From assembly GCF_010093045.1 (NCBI RefSeq), contig NZ_CP048115.1, positions 2,852,001 to 2,916,000 of the forward strand: a stretch of 64,000 bases of DNA, written 5' to 3'. The position numbers were made by a program, and so were the translations under genes. Shown piece by piece: positions 25,241 through 35,342 of the stretch. The DNA is from Mucilaginibacter sp. 14171R-50. GTDB taxonomy: Bacteria; Bacteroidota; Bacteroidia; Sphingobacteriales; Sphingobacteriaceae. The notes below the pieces were generated by a model. It saw only the letters and a list, made by a program, of their open reading frames with translations. It ran no database searches and was not told the DNA's origin. Position 1 is the first letter of the stretch. Every line of letters begins with the position of its first letter.

Positions 25241-25709
25241 TGATTACCCGGTAAACTTTTACTTCCAGGTAGGGTACAATAACGAGAACATCGCGTTCCG
25301 GGAAGTATCGGGCATATCGCAGGAAATGGCTATTGAAGAAGTAGCCTGTGGCGGGGAAAACCGGTTTAAGTACCGGTTACCCGTTATTGCAAGTACCAAA
25401 AACCTGGTGTTGAAAAGCGCGGTTTTGCCGCAATCGTCAACCTTTAACACCTGGTGTTTAAATACGTTATCGGGCGGGTTTAGCCAGTCTATAACCACTT
25501 GCAATTTACTGGTTGATCTGTTGAACCCTGCCGGGCAGGTTTGTTTGGCCTGGACGTTTAACGCTGCCTATCCGGTAAAGTATTCGGTGTCAGATCTTAA
25601 CTCGCAGGATGGCAGCATCATTATTCAATCGGTAGAGCTGGCTTATACGTTTTTCCAGGTGACTACTAATAGCATTGTTTACCCAACACCATCATCAAAT
25701 AACTCATAA
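25203..25709 (+). CDS. eCIS second tube protein (Afp5-like tube initiator)
   Basis: 168 aa from the ATG at 25203, inside the end of the first tube gene. The same fold is present but divergent: PVNFYFQVGYNNENIAFREV, SGISQEMAIEEVACGGENRF, LVLKSAVLPQ, CLAWTFNAAYPVKYSVSDLN, and SIIIQSVELAYTFFQ. In Afp and PVC the divergent copy forms the first ring next to the spike and baseplate, and this is the most likely role here. The 38-nt overlap suggests coupled translation. Confidence 0.9.
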   Translation: MSNSSLPTVSPHNDYPVNFYFQVGYNNENIAFREVSGISQEMAIEEVACGGENRFKYRLPVIASTKNLVLKSAVLPQSSTFNTWCLNTLSGGFSQSITTCNLLVDLLNPAGQVCLAWTFNAAYPVKYSVSDLNSQDGSIIIQSVELAYTFFQVTTNSIVYPTPSSNNS

Positions 25710-25876
25710 TGGCTATAGAGATCAGAGAACTGGTAATAAAAACACAAATAGTGTCGGGGCAATCGCGGCAACATGCAATAAGCGACCGCGAAATACAGGC
25801 GCTGAAGCGAAGCGTGATAGAAACCTGCCGTGAAATGATCAGGGAGAGTAAAAACAGGTACCGCAACAACCGTTAA
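25709..25876 (+). CDS. eCIS DUF5908 small protein
   Basis: 55 aa, easily missed by length cut-offs. It begins MAIEIRELVIKTQI, the DUF5908 signature that occurs in eCIS loci between the tube and LysM genes, followed by a helical, Arg-rich C-terminus. Its ATG overlaps the stop of the second tube gene (TAATG). The family has no assigned biochemical function; a tube or baseplate assembly role is inferred from position. Confidence 0.85.
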   Translation: MAIEIRELVIKTQIVSGQSRQHAISDREIQALKRSVIETCREMIRESKNRYRNNR

Positions 25877-25887
25877 ACATCACAAAA

Positions 25888-26571
25888 ATGCCATTAGAAC
25901 CTTTGCAGATATCCGGTTTCTCTGATGAGAACTATCAGAGCTCAGTAGGCGACCCATACGAGGTGATGATAAACCCCGAATCGGTAAAGCTGCAACGAAG
26001 CATCGACTATAACGAGCAGCAGCCACCCGATTCAAGTTCATCTGCGCAAAAGTATAAACACACCGCAAGCGATAAGCTGAGCTTTGATATTGTTATTGAT
26101 TGCACCGGTATCGTAGACAGCACACGCGTTAATATGGCGCAGGAAATAAGCGCACTGGAGAATATTGTATTTATTTACCAGGGAAAAATTCACCGGCCAA
26201 ACTACGTGCAGATAATATGGGGGAAGAATACCATGTTCCAGGGGGTGCTTAACACAATGGATATATCGTATACGCTCTTCCGGCCGGACGGAAGCCCGCT
26301 GCGGGCAAAGGTATCCCTTACCTTTAGTCAGTACCTTTCGCCGGTCGTGATCAGCAAGCAAGACGCAGACGAGTCGCCTGATCTTACGCATTTAGTTACC
26401 GTAACAGAAGGGCTTACCCTGCCACAAATGTGCAACCAGGTATGGAACAACGAGAACTATTACATACAGGTAGCCAAATTTAACGGCCTTAATAAGTTCA
26501 GGGACCTGAGGGGAATAGGCACCCTGGCGTTTCCACCAATAATCCCATCGCAACATGTCGCAAGCAACTAA
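25888..26571 (+). CDS. eCIS tube/spike adaptor with LysM-like end (Afp7-like)
   Basis: 227 aa. The N-terminal contractile-injection-system tube domain has YEVMINPESVKLQRSIDYNE, then SDKLSFDIVIDCTG, then PNYVQIIWGKNTMFQGVLN followed by MDISYTLFRPDGSPLRAKVS, the order seen in Afp7/Pvc7. The C-terminal segment (TEGLTLPQMCNQVWNNENYY and IQVAKFNGLNKFRDLRGIG) is a LysM-like module comparable to T4 gp53. It links the inner tube to the spike and baseplate hub. The last 17 nt overlap the spike gene. Confidence 0.92.
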   Translation: MPLEPLQISGFSDENYQSSVGDPYEVMINPESVKLQRSIDYNEQQPPDSSSSAQKYKHTASDKLSFDIVIDCTGIVDSTRVNMAQEISALENIVFIYQGKIHRPNYVQIIWGKNTMFQGVLNTMDISYTLFRPDGSPLRAKVSLTFSQYLSPVVISKQDADESPDLTHLVTVTEGLTLPQMCNQVWNNENYYIQVAKFNGLNKFRDLRGIGTLAFPPIIPSQHVASN

Positions 26572-28354
26572 TATAACAAGCGGCGGGCTGGTATCGTTCA
26601 GCGTTACGGCAGGGGGGGCACCCGTGCCCGATACGGTACGTATACTATCCGTCAGGGTAGAAAAACGCGTGAACAGGGTGGCATCTGCACGCATCATCAT
26701 TCTTGATGGTGAGGCGGATACCGGTACGTTTGATGTAAGCTCGTCGGCAACGTTCGTCCCCGGGGCGGTTATTGCAGTACAGGCCGGATATGATAACGCC
26801 GAGCAGGTGATTTTTCAGGGTATAGTCACCGGGCAGCGCATAGTTATAAACGATTTAGTCGGTTCGACCCTGGAGATAGAATGCCGCGATCAGGCCATAA
26901 AAATGACCGCAGGGCGCAAGTGCCTTACCTTTTCGCAGCAAGCTGACAGTGATATTATAACATCAATAATAGGCACGTACGATGGCCTGAGCGCTGACGT
27001 CACATCAACAAGCACGCAATGGCCCGAACAGATACAATACTACACAACCGACTGGGATTTTATGCTTGCAAGGGCGGAGGCAAATGGCTTGATAGTTACT
27101 ACCATAAACAATAAGGTAACCGTGGCACAGCCAGATGCCGGTACAAGCCCGGTACTAACCATTGCCTATGGCAATAACCTGCTTGAATTTGATGCCGACC
27201 TAAACGCCTTAACGCAGCTGCCCGGAGTAAACGCTACCAGCTGGGATTATAAAAACCAGGCGGTAGGCACTTCATCTGCTCAAAACCAGATACCGGGGCC
27301 CGGCAACCTGAGCTCATCAGACCTGGCAGGCATGGTCGGGATAAACCAATACCAGCTGCAAACAACCGCGCCTTTGGAAACCACCGACCTCAACGGCTGG
27401 TGCAACGCGCAGGTAATTAAAGGTGAATATGCCAAAATACAGGGGCGCGTACTATACCAGGGTTCGGCATTGGCAGATATCGCCAACTATATCACCTTAC
27501 AAGGTGTAGGGGACCGTTTTACGGGCAACCATTTCGTATCGGGCATAACACATGACCTCTCCGACGGAAACTGGACAACCGAAGCATCACTTGGGCTTTC
27601 CCCAGCATGGTTTACAGAGGAGCCCGACGTAATGGCGCCTCCGGCATCGGGCCTGCTGCCCGGCGCGCGCGGTTTGCTCAACGGAACCGTAAAACAAATA
27701 AACGACGACCCCGACAACCAATACCGTATACTGGTGAACATACCGTTGTTTGACCAGAACGGCGCAGGTATATGGGCGCGGTTATCCAACTTTTACTCCA
27801 CCTCAAACGCGGGCGCCTTTTTTTTACCCGAAGTAGGAGACGAAGTGGTGCTGGGTTTTCTTAATGAGGACCCGCGTTACCCGGTTATACTGGGCAGTAT
27901 GTACAGCAGCGCCTCGCTCAAACCATACAATACGCTGCAGCCAAATCAAAATAATACCCTTAAATCTATTGTGTCAAAATCGGGCCTGTATGTGCAGTTT
28001 GATGACGAGAACGTTGTGCTGACGATAAACACCCCCGATAAAAACACGATGATATTCAGCGATAAGGATAAGCAGATAATCATCCAGGACGAGAACAACA
28101 ACAGCATTGTAATGTCGGCCGACGGTATCACTATAAAAAGCGAAAAGAACATAAATATCCAGGCCGATCAAAAGGTTAGCATTACCGGCAGCCAGGGAAT
28201 AACCCTAACCGCAGATGGGGGCGACGTAGAGATAAGCGGGATTAACATAAAAGAAACAGCCGATAGCCAGTACTCGGCAATGGGCAGCGAAACCGCACAG
28301 ATAAACAGCGGCATGGAGCTAACCCTGAAGAGTGCAATGATCATGATAAACTAA
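26555..28354 (+). CDS. eCIS spike protein (VgrG/Afp8-like, gp27-gp5)
   Basis: 599 aa. The N-terminal part (to about 360) follows the gp27-like hub (VRILSVRVEKRVNRVASARI, VIFQGIVTGQRIVINDLVGS, and WDFMLARAEANGLIV). An OB fold of gp5 type follows (GLLNGTVKQINDDPDNQYRI, then PEVGDEVVLGFLNEDPRYPV). The last 130 residues are short repeats rich in beta turns (IVMSADGITIKSEKNINIQA), forming the trimeric beta-helix needle. It is the membrane-puncturing spike and centre of the baseplate. No extra enzymatic domain is fused to its end. Confidence 0.95.
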   Translation: MSQATNITSGGLVSFSVTAGGAPVPDTVRILSVRVEKRVNRVASARIIILDGEADTGTFDVSSSATFVPGAVIAVQAGYDNAEQVIFQGIVTGQRIVINDLVGSTLEIECRDQAIKMTAGRKCLTFSQQADSDIITSIIGTYDGLSADVTSTSTQWPEQIQYYTTDWDFMLARAEANGLIVTTINNKVTVAQPDAGTSPVLTIAYGNNLLEFDADLNALTQLPGVNATSWDYKNQAVGTSSAQNQIPGPGNLSSSDLAGMVGINQYQLQTTAPLETTDLNGWCNAQVIKGEYAKIQGRVLYQGSALADIANYITLQGVGDRFTGNHFVSGITHDLSDGNWTTEASLGLSPAWFTEEPDVMAPPASGLLPGARGLLNGTVKQINDDPDNQYRILVNIPLFDQNGAGIWARLSNFYSTSNAGAFFLPEVGDEVVLGFLNEDPRYPVILGSMYSSASLKPYNTLQPNQNNTLKSIVSKSGLYVQFDDENVVLTINTPDKNTMIFSDKDKQIIIQDENNNSIVMSADGITIKSEKNINIQADQKVSITGSQGITLTADGGDVEISGINIKETADSQYSAMGSETAQINSGMELTLKSAMIMIN

Positions 28355-28360
28355 AAGCAC

Positions 28361-28663
28361 ATGCCACCAGCAGCCAGATTAACCGATTTTCATGAGTGCC
28401 CGATGGAAACACCGGCGGTACCGGCGCCTATACCGCATGTCGGCGGCCCGGTTGTTGGCCCCGGCGAGCCAACGGTACTTATTGGTGGCCTGCCGGCGGC
28501 CCGGGTAGGCGATATGTTAACCTGCGTTGGCCCGCCCGATTCTATCGTAAAGGGGTCGGCAACGGTTTTAATAGGAAATATGCCGGCGGCAAGGATAGGC
28601 GATACAACGGCTCATGGCGGGTCGATATTATTAGGTGATTTTACAGTTGAAATAGGTGGATAG
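28361..28663 (+). CDS. PAAR-domain spike tip (Afp10-like)
   Basis: 100 aa, a compact PAAR protein with repeated glycine-rich turns (PAARLTDFHECPM, ILIGGLPAARVGD-type units at LIGGLPAARVGDMLTCVG and LIGNMPAARIGDTTAHGG). His and Cys residues at the expected sites (FHEC, LTCVG, TAHGG) could bind the tip metal. It sharpens the spike, and no effector extension is present. The next gene begins inside its last codons. Confidence 0.95.
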   Translation: MPPAARLTDFHECPMETPAVPAPIPHVGGPVVGPGEPTVLIGGLPAARVGDMLTCVGPPDSIVKGSATVLIGNMPAARIGDTTAHGGSILLGDFTVEIGG

Positions 28664-29084
28664 TCATAAGATCATAAAGGAAAAGAATTTTTTGGGATCG
28701 GGGTGGTCGTTCCCGGTAAGTTTCTCTGCCGAAACGTGCCAGGTAAGCATCACAGCATACGAGGAAAACATCAGCGAGTCGATAAGATTGATCCTGTTCA
28801 CCGCTACCGGCGAAAGGAATATGGAGCCGCAATTTGGCTCTGGACTGCAGAAATATTTTTTCAGGAAAACGAGCGAAACACTTAAAGGCGAGCTGATCAA
28901 TACAATTAAAATGTCGTTACTCATCAACGAACCCAGGATAAATGTAACCGGTGTTGATGTGGAATTTACTGACATCTTAAACGGGATGCTGGAAATAACG
29001 ATAAATTACATATACATACAAACCAATACAAGGCATAATCACACCTTTCCATTTTCATTAATGGAGGGTACCAATTTAAAGTGA
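28656..29084 (+). CDS. eCIS baseplate wedge protein (gp25/GPW, Afp9-like)
   Basis: 142 aa from a GTG start at 28656 that overlaps the PAAR stop; there is no ATG in frame nearby upstream. The gp25 pattern is complete: LGSGWSFPVSF, ENISESIRLILFTATGERNM and EPQFGSGLQKYFF with the EPxFG element, then INTIKMSLLINEPRINVTG and ITINYIYIQTN. It joins sheath to baseplate wedge and nucleates sheath assembly. The following gene starts 2 nt after its stop. Confidence 0.95.
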   Translation: MDSHKIIKEKNFLGSGWSFPVSFSAETCQVSITAYEENISESIRLILFTATGERNMEPQFGSGLQKYFFRKTSETLKGELINTIKMSLLINEPRINVTGVDVEFTDILNGMLEITINYIYIQTNTRHNHTFPFSLMEGTNLK

Positions 29085-29085
29085 G

Positions 29086-32000
29086 ATGATAAGCGGGACA
29101 GATCAAAACAGTGCATACAGTTCGTTAAAGGACTCCCTTATCCCTGCTGCTAATTTAATAGATGGCAGGAGCGAGGAAGATATGCTTTGTTTCCTTTCCA
29201 AATTCGCTTCTGTCATTAATTTTTATAACCAGGATAATCTCGTGCAGGGAAATTGGGCCCCGCTTATCTTAAAAGATCCTGTTTTCCTGACCGCCATGAT
29301 CAGCAGGATACAAAGCAAGGAATTATACGCCCGGTTTGGCCATAACTGCCATACCCTTAAAACACTGCTTAATGCCGATGGTACAAATAGCGATAACAGT
29401 GCTTTTATCTCCTTTACATTTAACACATTGTTTGATCAGATAGCAGAGGTGTACGGTTATTTCAGGGACTGGATATACTACATGGAACGATCGCAGACCC
29501 GCTACGAATTTAAAAGGTTTGTTACCACCAATATCCGCGATATATACAGCCAATACTTTTGGGCGCTGATCGCCCTGAAAGAAGCAATGCATAAAACCAG
29601 CATTGTACCCGCTATAACCGCTCCCCCTAACCTTGCAGACGAAAGCTACAGCTATACCGAGCAAATTATATGGCAAACCGGGATGGGCAAGGCACCGTAC
29701 TGGGAAGTGCTTGATATGGGGCATCGCATTACATTTAAAACGCAGCCCCAAACCTTGCTGGGTGTTTTGCAAAAAACAGGCGAAATAGTTTTTGATTTTC
29801 TGGACAAGTGCGTTAGCTATGCCGCTACGGAGTACACTTATCTGAAACAAAAGAAAAGCAGTTACCCCGATACCCTGTTGCTGCGCGGATTTGTCGACCT
29901 TCTAAAAATTCACCAAAGCCAGCTTAACGATATTTCAAAAAAACACCTTGATTTTTATTACCGGGATATTTTGTTGCAAAGGCCGTTACCCGGCGCTACG
30001 GATAGTGCTTACTTGTGCACAACGCTTAGTAAGCCCGGGATGCTGTTTACATTGCCTGCCAATACCTTATTTAGTGCCGGCACGGACAGCCGGAAAAAAC
30101 CGGTAGTGTTCTCAAACCCGCAACCTGTAACGCTCAATTCCGGCGTGGTTACCGATCTTAAAACGCTTTCAATTTCGCCGCTGAACGGCGGGCAGGGTAT
30201 ATATTTGAACACGGTGTCCGCTCCGGGCACGGTAAAAACCGATCAGCAAGGTAGCATCATAGGGTTCGATACATTCGGGAATACGAACAACCAGGGTACG
30301 CAGGCAACCGGCGGAATCGCCTTTGCATCGCCCATGTTCTTACTGAAGGAAGGCATCCGCACCATTACTATTACCATGACCTGCATTAATGAAGTTGATA
30401 CCTCGATATTTGACAACGCCGAATTTTACTTTAGCACGGCTGCCAGTTGGCTGGCTGTAAATGCCGTGCCGCTGCCGACACCGCCCGGGCCTGCAAAAGT
30501 AATGGTTCTGCGGTTTCAATTGGATGCAACGCAACCACCTGTCGAGCCGTTCAGGAAAAATCCGGATATGTTAGATACACAATGGCCGCTTTTTAAAATA
30601 CAGTTTCAGCAGGTTCCCGATCTTGCTAACCCGCCGGTGATCAAAAAAATAGAAATTGATGTTTTAGTGAACGGCATTAAAAGCCTGCAGCTTTATAACG
30701 ACTACGGAACGCTGAGTACAAAAGCACCCTTTCAGTTTATGGGGCCGGCACCCATGCCCGGCAGCAATTTTATTGTTGGCAGCAGCGAAATATTCAGCAA
30801 GCCGGTAAAAAGCTTTTCACTTGAAATAGACTGGAACGGCCTTCCGGCAGACTTTAAAACCTATTACCTGCAATACAACCAATACCTTGAAGGGGATATG
30901 GACCTGCCGCCTGCACCAAAGCCATGCTGGTTAATAAAGTTGAAAGACAGCATTACCGGGAAAAAGCCGGAAATAACTGACCAAAAACAGCCGAACGCGG
31001 TTTTTAATAACTGCTGTTTTACGGTGGCGTTTCAGCTGTTGCAAAACCGGGTATGGACAGATCTGGACCTGCGTAACAGCGGCGCCTGCATTATCGATGC
31101 CGGCGCAAGCGACGTTAATGTACCCCCGGCACCAACAACCCTGTTCGCTACAACAAATAATGTATTGGATACAACGTCTACCTTTAGTTATATTGCCAAG
31201 GGGGATGCAATAATACCTGATGCCGCCCTACAGGGCGCTTCTTTAAAGTATACAGGGCAAAACGCATCCGGTTTTATAAAGATGACACTTAACGGCCCCG
31301 GTTATGGCTTCGGCTCGTTGTTGTACCCGGCTATTGTATTCCAGATAACGTTAGATAACGCCCAGCAGATAGCTGATAAGAAGGCGGCCGCTTTTACCGC
31401 CCTCACACCAAAGCCTTTTATCCCAAAGGTGACGGCGGTGTCAGCCACCTACAGCGCAAATACTACCGTAAATTTTTCGACGCCGGATAGCACTAACCCG
31501 ATGCAATGTTTTATTTACACGCCTTTTCAAAATTACAAGGTATTTGATGCTGCATCGGGCGTTACGCAGTACAACTATACGTATAGCGGTGATAATAAAG
31601 TTGATGACACCGGTATACCTATGTTCGCACCGCTAAGCAGCGCCGGTTATCTTTTTACAGGCCTCGATAATCTTGTTGCGCCCGGCCCGATCAACCTTTA
31701 CTTTGAACTGGCCCGTGTATACGCCATAACCGGAGGGGTTACCGCTATTTCTTATTCTTACCTGAGCACCACGGGGTGGAAAACGTTGGAGATACTCGCC
31801 GACGGTACAAATAACTTTAGTTGTTCGGGCATTATTAAAGCCAATATACCGCCGGATATCGATTATGACGGCCTGCCGGACAACCAGGGCAAGTGCTGGT
31901 TAGCCATATCGGTATCTGCCCAGCCGCAATCATACGCGCAAACCGTTTTTTGCGCTACAAATGGTTTTATCGCGCGCCGCACCCAACTGCAACAAGGTGC

Positions 32001-32751
32001 AGCCGTAACGCATATCCCGGCGGCCACCATCTCCAAAACCTCAACTGCCGTTCCGCAGTTGGGCGTTATTCAGCAACCGTTTGCATCTTTTGGCGGCAAG
32101 GTTGAGGAAACAGCTGTGCTGATGAACCTGCGTGTTAGCAATCGCATTAAAACCAAGGACAGGGCAGCCGCTGCCGACGATTTTTTCCGGATCATCGTAC
32201 AGTCTTTTCCTGATATTTTTTACGCCAAAACTGTTTTTAACAAGAGCACCAATGTCAACCAGGTATACCTGGTTAAAGCTTTCGCAGGGCCCGAAATTAC
32301 GGGCGCCTTTACGCCCCTTGTTACCGCCTGCGCCGAAAAGCAGATACGGGAATTGCTGGTAGCAAAGTCGTCGTGCTTTGTGAGCATAGGAGTAGCTAAC
32401 TTTAATTTTCAGTTTGTAAAAGTAACAGTCGACCTGGTTGCAGAACCGGCGAACGGTACTAACGAAATAGCGGCCCAGGTAGGGCAGCAGCTTGATTTGT
32501 TCCTGTCGCCATGGATCTCCTCAACAGGCCAGCAGGTTACTATAGATGCAGCCATAACTACGGCACAGGTAGCCGCCTTTGTTGCCGGCCTGCGCGGTGT
32601 GCAAAAAGTAAACAATGTGCGTTTGCAAACCTGGACAAACCCCGCAACTGAAATCGCAACGGTAGCTTTTACAAGCAGTGTTAAGCCCTTTGATCCGTCA
32701 ATGCTGCTGGTATCCAATCTCGGTCATAATATTAATTGCAAAATATCATGA
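29086..32751 (+). CDS. eCIS baseplate protein, gp47/baseplate-J type (Afp11-like)
   Basis: 1221 aa. The first 330 residues are helical (LCFLSKFASVINFYNQDNLV and YGYFRDWIYYMERSQTRYEF), then come beta-rich insert domains, and the gp47/baseplate-J core is at the C-terminus (LRVSNRIKTKDRAAAADDFF, IIVQSFPDIFYAKTVFNKST and VLRCRE-like ring contacts not visible). It would be the inner wedge protein binding gp25 and the next gene product. It is longer than Afp11 (about 960 aa), owing to the middle inserts, which is common in Bacteroidota systems. The final 4 nt overlap the next gene. Confidence 0.88.
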   Translation: MISGTDQNSAYSSLKDSLIPAANLIDGRSEEDMLCFLSKFASVINFYNQDNLVQGNWAPLILKDPVFLTAMISRIQSKELYARFGHNCHTLKTLLNADGTNSDNSAFISFTFNTLFDQIAEVYGYFRDWIYYMERSQTRYEFKRFVTTNIRDIYSQYFWALIALKEAMHKTSIVPAITAPPNLADESYSYTEQIIWQTGMGKAPYWEVLDMGHRITFKTQPQTLLGVLQKTGEIVFDFLDKCVSYAATEYTYLKQKKSSYPDTLLLRGFVDLLKIHQSQLNDISKKHLDFYYRDILLQRPLPGATDSAYLCTTLSKPGMLFTLPANTLFSAGTDSRKKPVVFSNPQPVTLNSGVVTDLKTLSISPLNGGQGIYLNTVSAPGTVKTDQQGSIIGFDTFGNTNNQGTQATGGIAFASPMFLLKEGIRTITITMTCINEVDTSIFDNAEFYFSTAASWLAVNAVPLPTPPGPAKVMVLRFQLDATQPPVEPFRKNPDMLDTQWPLFKIQFQQVPDLANPPVIKKIEIDVLVNGIKSLQLYNDYGTLSTKAPFQFMGPAPMPGSNFIVGSSEIFSKPVKSFSLEIDWNGLPADFKTYYLQYNQYLEGDMDLPPAPKPCWLIKLKDSITGKKPEITDQKQPNAVFNNCCFTVAFQLLQNRVWTDLDLRNSGACIIDAGASDVNVPPAPTTLFATTNNVLDTTSTFSYIAKGDAIIPDAALQGASLKYTGQNASGFIKMTLNGPGYGFGSLLYPAIVFQITLDNAQQIADKKAAAFTALTPKPFIPKVTAVSATYSANTTVNFSTPDSTNPMQCFIYTPFQNYKVFDAASGVTQYNYTYSGDNKVDDTGIPMFAPLSSAGYLFTGLDNLVAPGPINLYFELARVYAITGGVTAISYSYLSTTGWKTLEILADGTNNFSCSGIIKANIPPDIDYDGLPDNQGKCWLAISVSAQPQSYAQTVFCATNGFIARRTQLQQGAAVTHIPAATISKTSTAVPQLGVIQQPFASFGGKVEETAVLMNLRVSNRIKTKDRAAAADDFFRIIVQSFPDIFYAKTVFNKSTNVNQVYLVKAFAGPEITGAFTPLVTACAEKQIRELLVAKSSCFVSIGVANFNFQFVKVTVDLVAEPANGTNEIAAQVGQQLDLFLSPWISSTGQQVTIDAAITTAQVAAFVAGLRGVQKVNNVRLQTWTNPATEIATVAFTSSVKPFDPSMLLVSNLGHNINCKIS

Positions 32752-35342
32752 AACAGCAGTTATTTATAATCGATAAGCCGTTACCGGAAACGCAGGATTT
32801 TCAGGCGCTAAAATCGGCAGGGCTTGCTTTTCTTAAGGAACACAGCGGCGGCGAGTGGACAAATTTCAACGCCAGCGACCCGGGGGTGACCATATTGGAT
32901 CAGGTGTGTTTCGCGCTGACCGAACTGGGGTATTGCAACGATTTTCCGATAGAAGATATCTTGACAGATGCTAACGGCCGTATCGTTACCAACGATCAGT
33001 TCTATTTACCGCAAGCCATCCTTACAATCAGTCCGTTTACTACCGATGATTACCGCAAGTATTTGATAGACAGTAATAAGGCCATTAAAAATGCTATACT
33101 CATTGTATATCCGTCAATACCGCCTTTTATGAGGTATATATATCAATCCTACCTTTTGCTTGATGAGCGCCTGACCGAGACCGAAAAGAACGATGTTTGT
33201 ACCGAAGCGTATTACTATCTTAATAAAAGCCGTAATGCGGGAGAGCTGTTTTTTACTCCACGGCCGTTTCAAAACTTGCCATTCAGCATAAGCGGTAATA
33301 TTGAAATAAACAGTACCGCCCCTGTTAATCAAATACTTACCGAGATAAATAGCGCCATACAGCAATATATTTTCCCGGCCGCTGTACAGCACGGATTTGA
33401 ACAATTACGGCAGCAGAGATACAATACCCAGGACATATTAGACGGGCCCGTGCTTAATAATGGCTGGTTTACCAACCAAACCCTGGGTACACCAAAGGCA
33501 AAGCTTAACACGATGGAACTGATGGAGGTTATCAGTAAAGTAAAGGGCGTCAGTGAAGTAGGGCAGCTGAGTATATATGTGTGCGGCCAGATGATGGAAC
33601 AGATAATATTATCGCCCAGCCAACTGCCGGTGTTAGACTGTTCGGCGTCGCTCTCCAGCGGCCTGCGTATTACTTATAAGGGCGCTGTTATCCCCGCCGA
33701 CTACAAATTTACAGGACCTGTAAAGCCCCGCGGTATAAATACAGGTAACGTTTACCTTGATATGGAAAACGAAAACAGCCAGGTAAAACCGGGTGTCTAC
33801 CGCGATATTGAAAGTTATTACTCTATCCAGAATACATTTCCCGCCATATTTTCTATTGGCGGCGATGTAGCCGACGGCAATACCACAAAATACTCAGCAG
33901 CACAGTCGCGGCAGTTAAAAGCATACCTCACCCTGTTCGACCAGGTGCTTGCAAATCAATTTGCGCAGCTGGCCGGTACCGGCCGCTTATTTTCGTTTCG
34001 CAACTCGCTTACCGCCGATACGTTGGATGAGGTATCCTACTACAGTACCTTAAACGCCGAGCAGCGCGTGTTCCCCGAATATCCGGCTCCTTATGTTTGC
34101 TTTTCACCAACGTATTTTTACCGCTCGCTTTACGACGTGCCAAACATAAGGCCGCTGTTAAAAGATAATGATGTAAAGCGCTTTTACACCGGTCAGCAAA
34201 CGCAAAAGGAACTCGATTACGATAGCTGGGAAGCTTTTAAACACGATCCGTATAATGCTTACATCCATGGCTTATCAGCGTTTATGGAAGATGAGAATAC
34301 CAGCATTACCCGCCGCAACGCAATGCTCGATCATTTGCTGGCCAGACATGGCGAATCGCCCTTAACCATCAACGAAATGCTCAAAGGGTCGGTATACAGC
34401 GGCAACGGCGCTAAAGACCTGGTTATATTTAAAAGCCTGTATCTTCAAAACCTGGGCCTTTTATCTTATTTCAGGTACAAAGGGTATAATATGCTGGCCG
34501 CAAAAAAAATAGCCGGGCTACCCAAGGCAGTTCCGACGGATTTTGAACACCAGATATTAAACGGCAACGACCGCGACTTTATATTTGATGCCACCAAAAT
34601 AGACGAGCTTGAAAAACTTACCGTAACCGATTTTGATAACTACTCGGCAATAGAGTTAAAAATGTGCCTGTTTTTTGGCCTGCGGATGCTTTACCTCAAC
34701 TTTATACTCTGCAATTTCGATAAGGCTGCAGAAGGTACCGACCTGCGGCATGCCCTATGGATGATAACCGAGCGTAAAGGCTTAATATTTATCGAAAACT
34801 GCCTGCTGCAAAGGAATGTATCCTACCAGATTGTGATTACCAGGGAGGCGGCTTACGGACCATATCTGCAGGTGGCCGGGGAACTGGATTATAACCAGGC
34901 ATGGGAGGTAGTGCAGGCGCTTACCGATAATAAACAACATCTTGATGATTATGAGTATAACGGACTGGATGTAAATGGGATACACTACAGGTTTCTAACC
35001 GCATCAGGCGAACAGCAACGAAATAAATACTTTAAGCAAATCCCGCACTCTGCTTATTACTTCACGGTAAAAATAGACGGTAAAAAGGAGGTCGAAAAAT
35101 TTGATGAGTTCCCGGTTTTTAAAAGCGATGTCGAATTTATATTCCCTGATTTTATTCTACCAACCGATAAGCCCGCCTTTGAAAAACGGATACAATACTT
35201 TTTACAACAAAGCCTGCCTGTGCACCTAACGTACGATGTTCACTTTTTAGGCACCGAACAGCTTGAGGCTTTTATACCGGCCTTTGTTTACTGGCATAAC
35301 CAATTGATTTTTAAACCAAAGCATTATCATGAGGCAGCGTGA
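32748..35342 (+). CDS. eCIS baseplate protein, second J-type (Afp12-like)
   Basis: 864 aa from the ATG at 32748, overlapping the previous stop (ATGA). An early motif NFNASDPGVTILDQVCFALT is the conserved TssF/gp6-like segment of baseplate wedge proteins. Downstream, MELMEVISKVKGVSEVGQLS is the J-like strand and FSAAQ-type hinge regions follow (KYSAAQSRQLKAYLTLFDQV). With the Afp11-like protein it makes the wedge ring around the spike. The last 14 nt overlap the tape measure gene. Confidence 0.88.
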   Translation: MKQQLFIIDKPLPETQDFQALKSAGLAFLKEHSGGEWTNFNASDPGVTILDQVCFALTELGYCNDFPIEDILTDANGRIVTNDQFYLPQAILTISPFTTDDYRKYLIDSNKAIKNAILIVYPSIPPFMRYIYQSYLLLDERLTETEKNDVCTEAYYYLNKSRNAGELFFTPRPFQNLPFSISGNIEINSTAPVNQILTEINSAIQQYIFPAAVQHGFEQLRQQRYNTQDILDGPVLNNGWFTNQTLGTPKAKLNTMELMEVISKVKGVSEVGQLSIYVCGQMMEQIILSPSQLPVLDCSASLSSGLRITYKGAVIPADYKFTGPVKPRGINTGNVYLDMENENSQVKPGVYRDIESYYSIQNTFPAIFSIGGDVADGNTTKYSAAQSRQLKAYLTLFDQVLANQFAQLAGTGRLFSFRNSLTADTLDEVSYYSTLNAEQRVFPEYPAPYVCFSPTYFYRSLYDVPNIRPLLKDNDVKRFYTGQQTQKELDYDSWEAFKHDPYNAYIHGLSAFMEDENTSITRRNAMLDHLLARHGESPLTINEMLKGSVYSGNGAKDLVIFKSLYLQNLGLLSYFRYKGYNMLAAKKIAGLPKAVPTDFEHQILNGNDRDFIFDATKIDELEKLTVTDFDNYSAIELKMCLFFGLRMLYLNFILCNFDKAAEGTDLRHALWMITERKGLIFIENCLLQRNVSYQIVITREAAYGPYLQVAGELDYNQAWEVVQALTDNKQHLDDYEYNGLDVNGIHYRFLTASGEQQRNKYFKQIPHSAYYFTVKIDGKKEVEKFDEFPVFKSDVEFIFPDFILPTDKPAFEKRIQYFLQQSLPVHLTYDVHFLGTEQLEAFIPAFVYWHNQLIFKPKHYHEAA

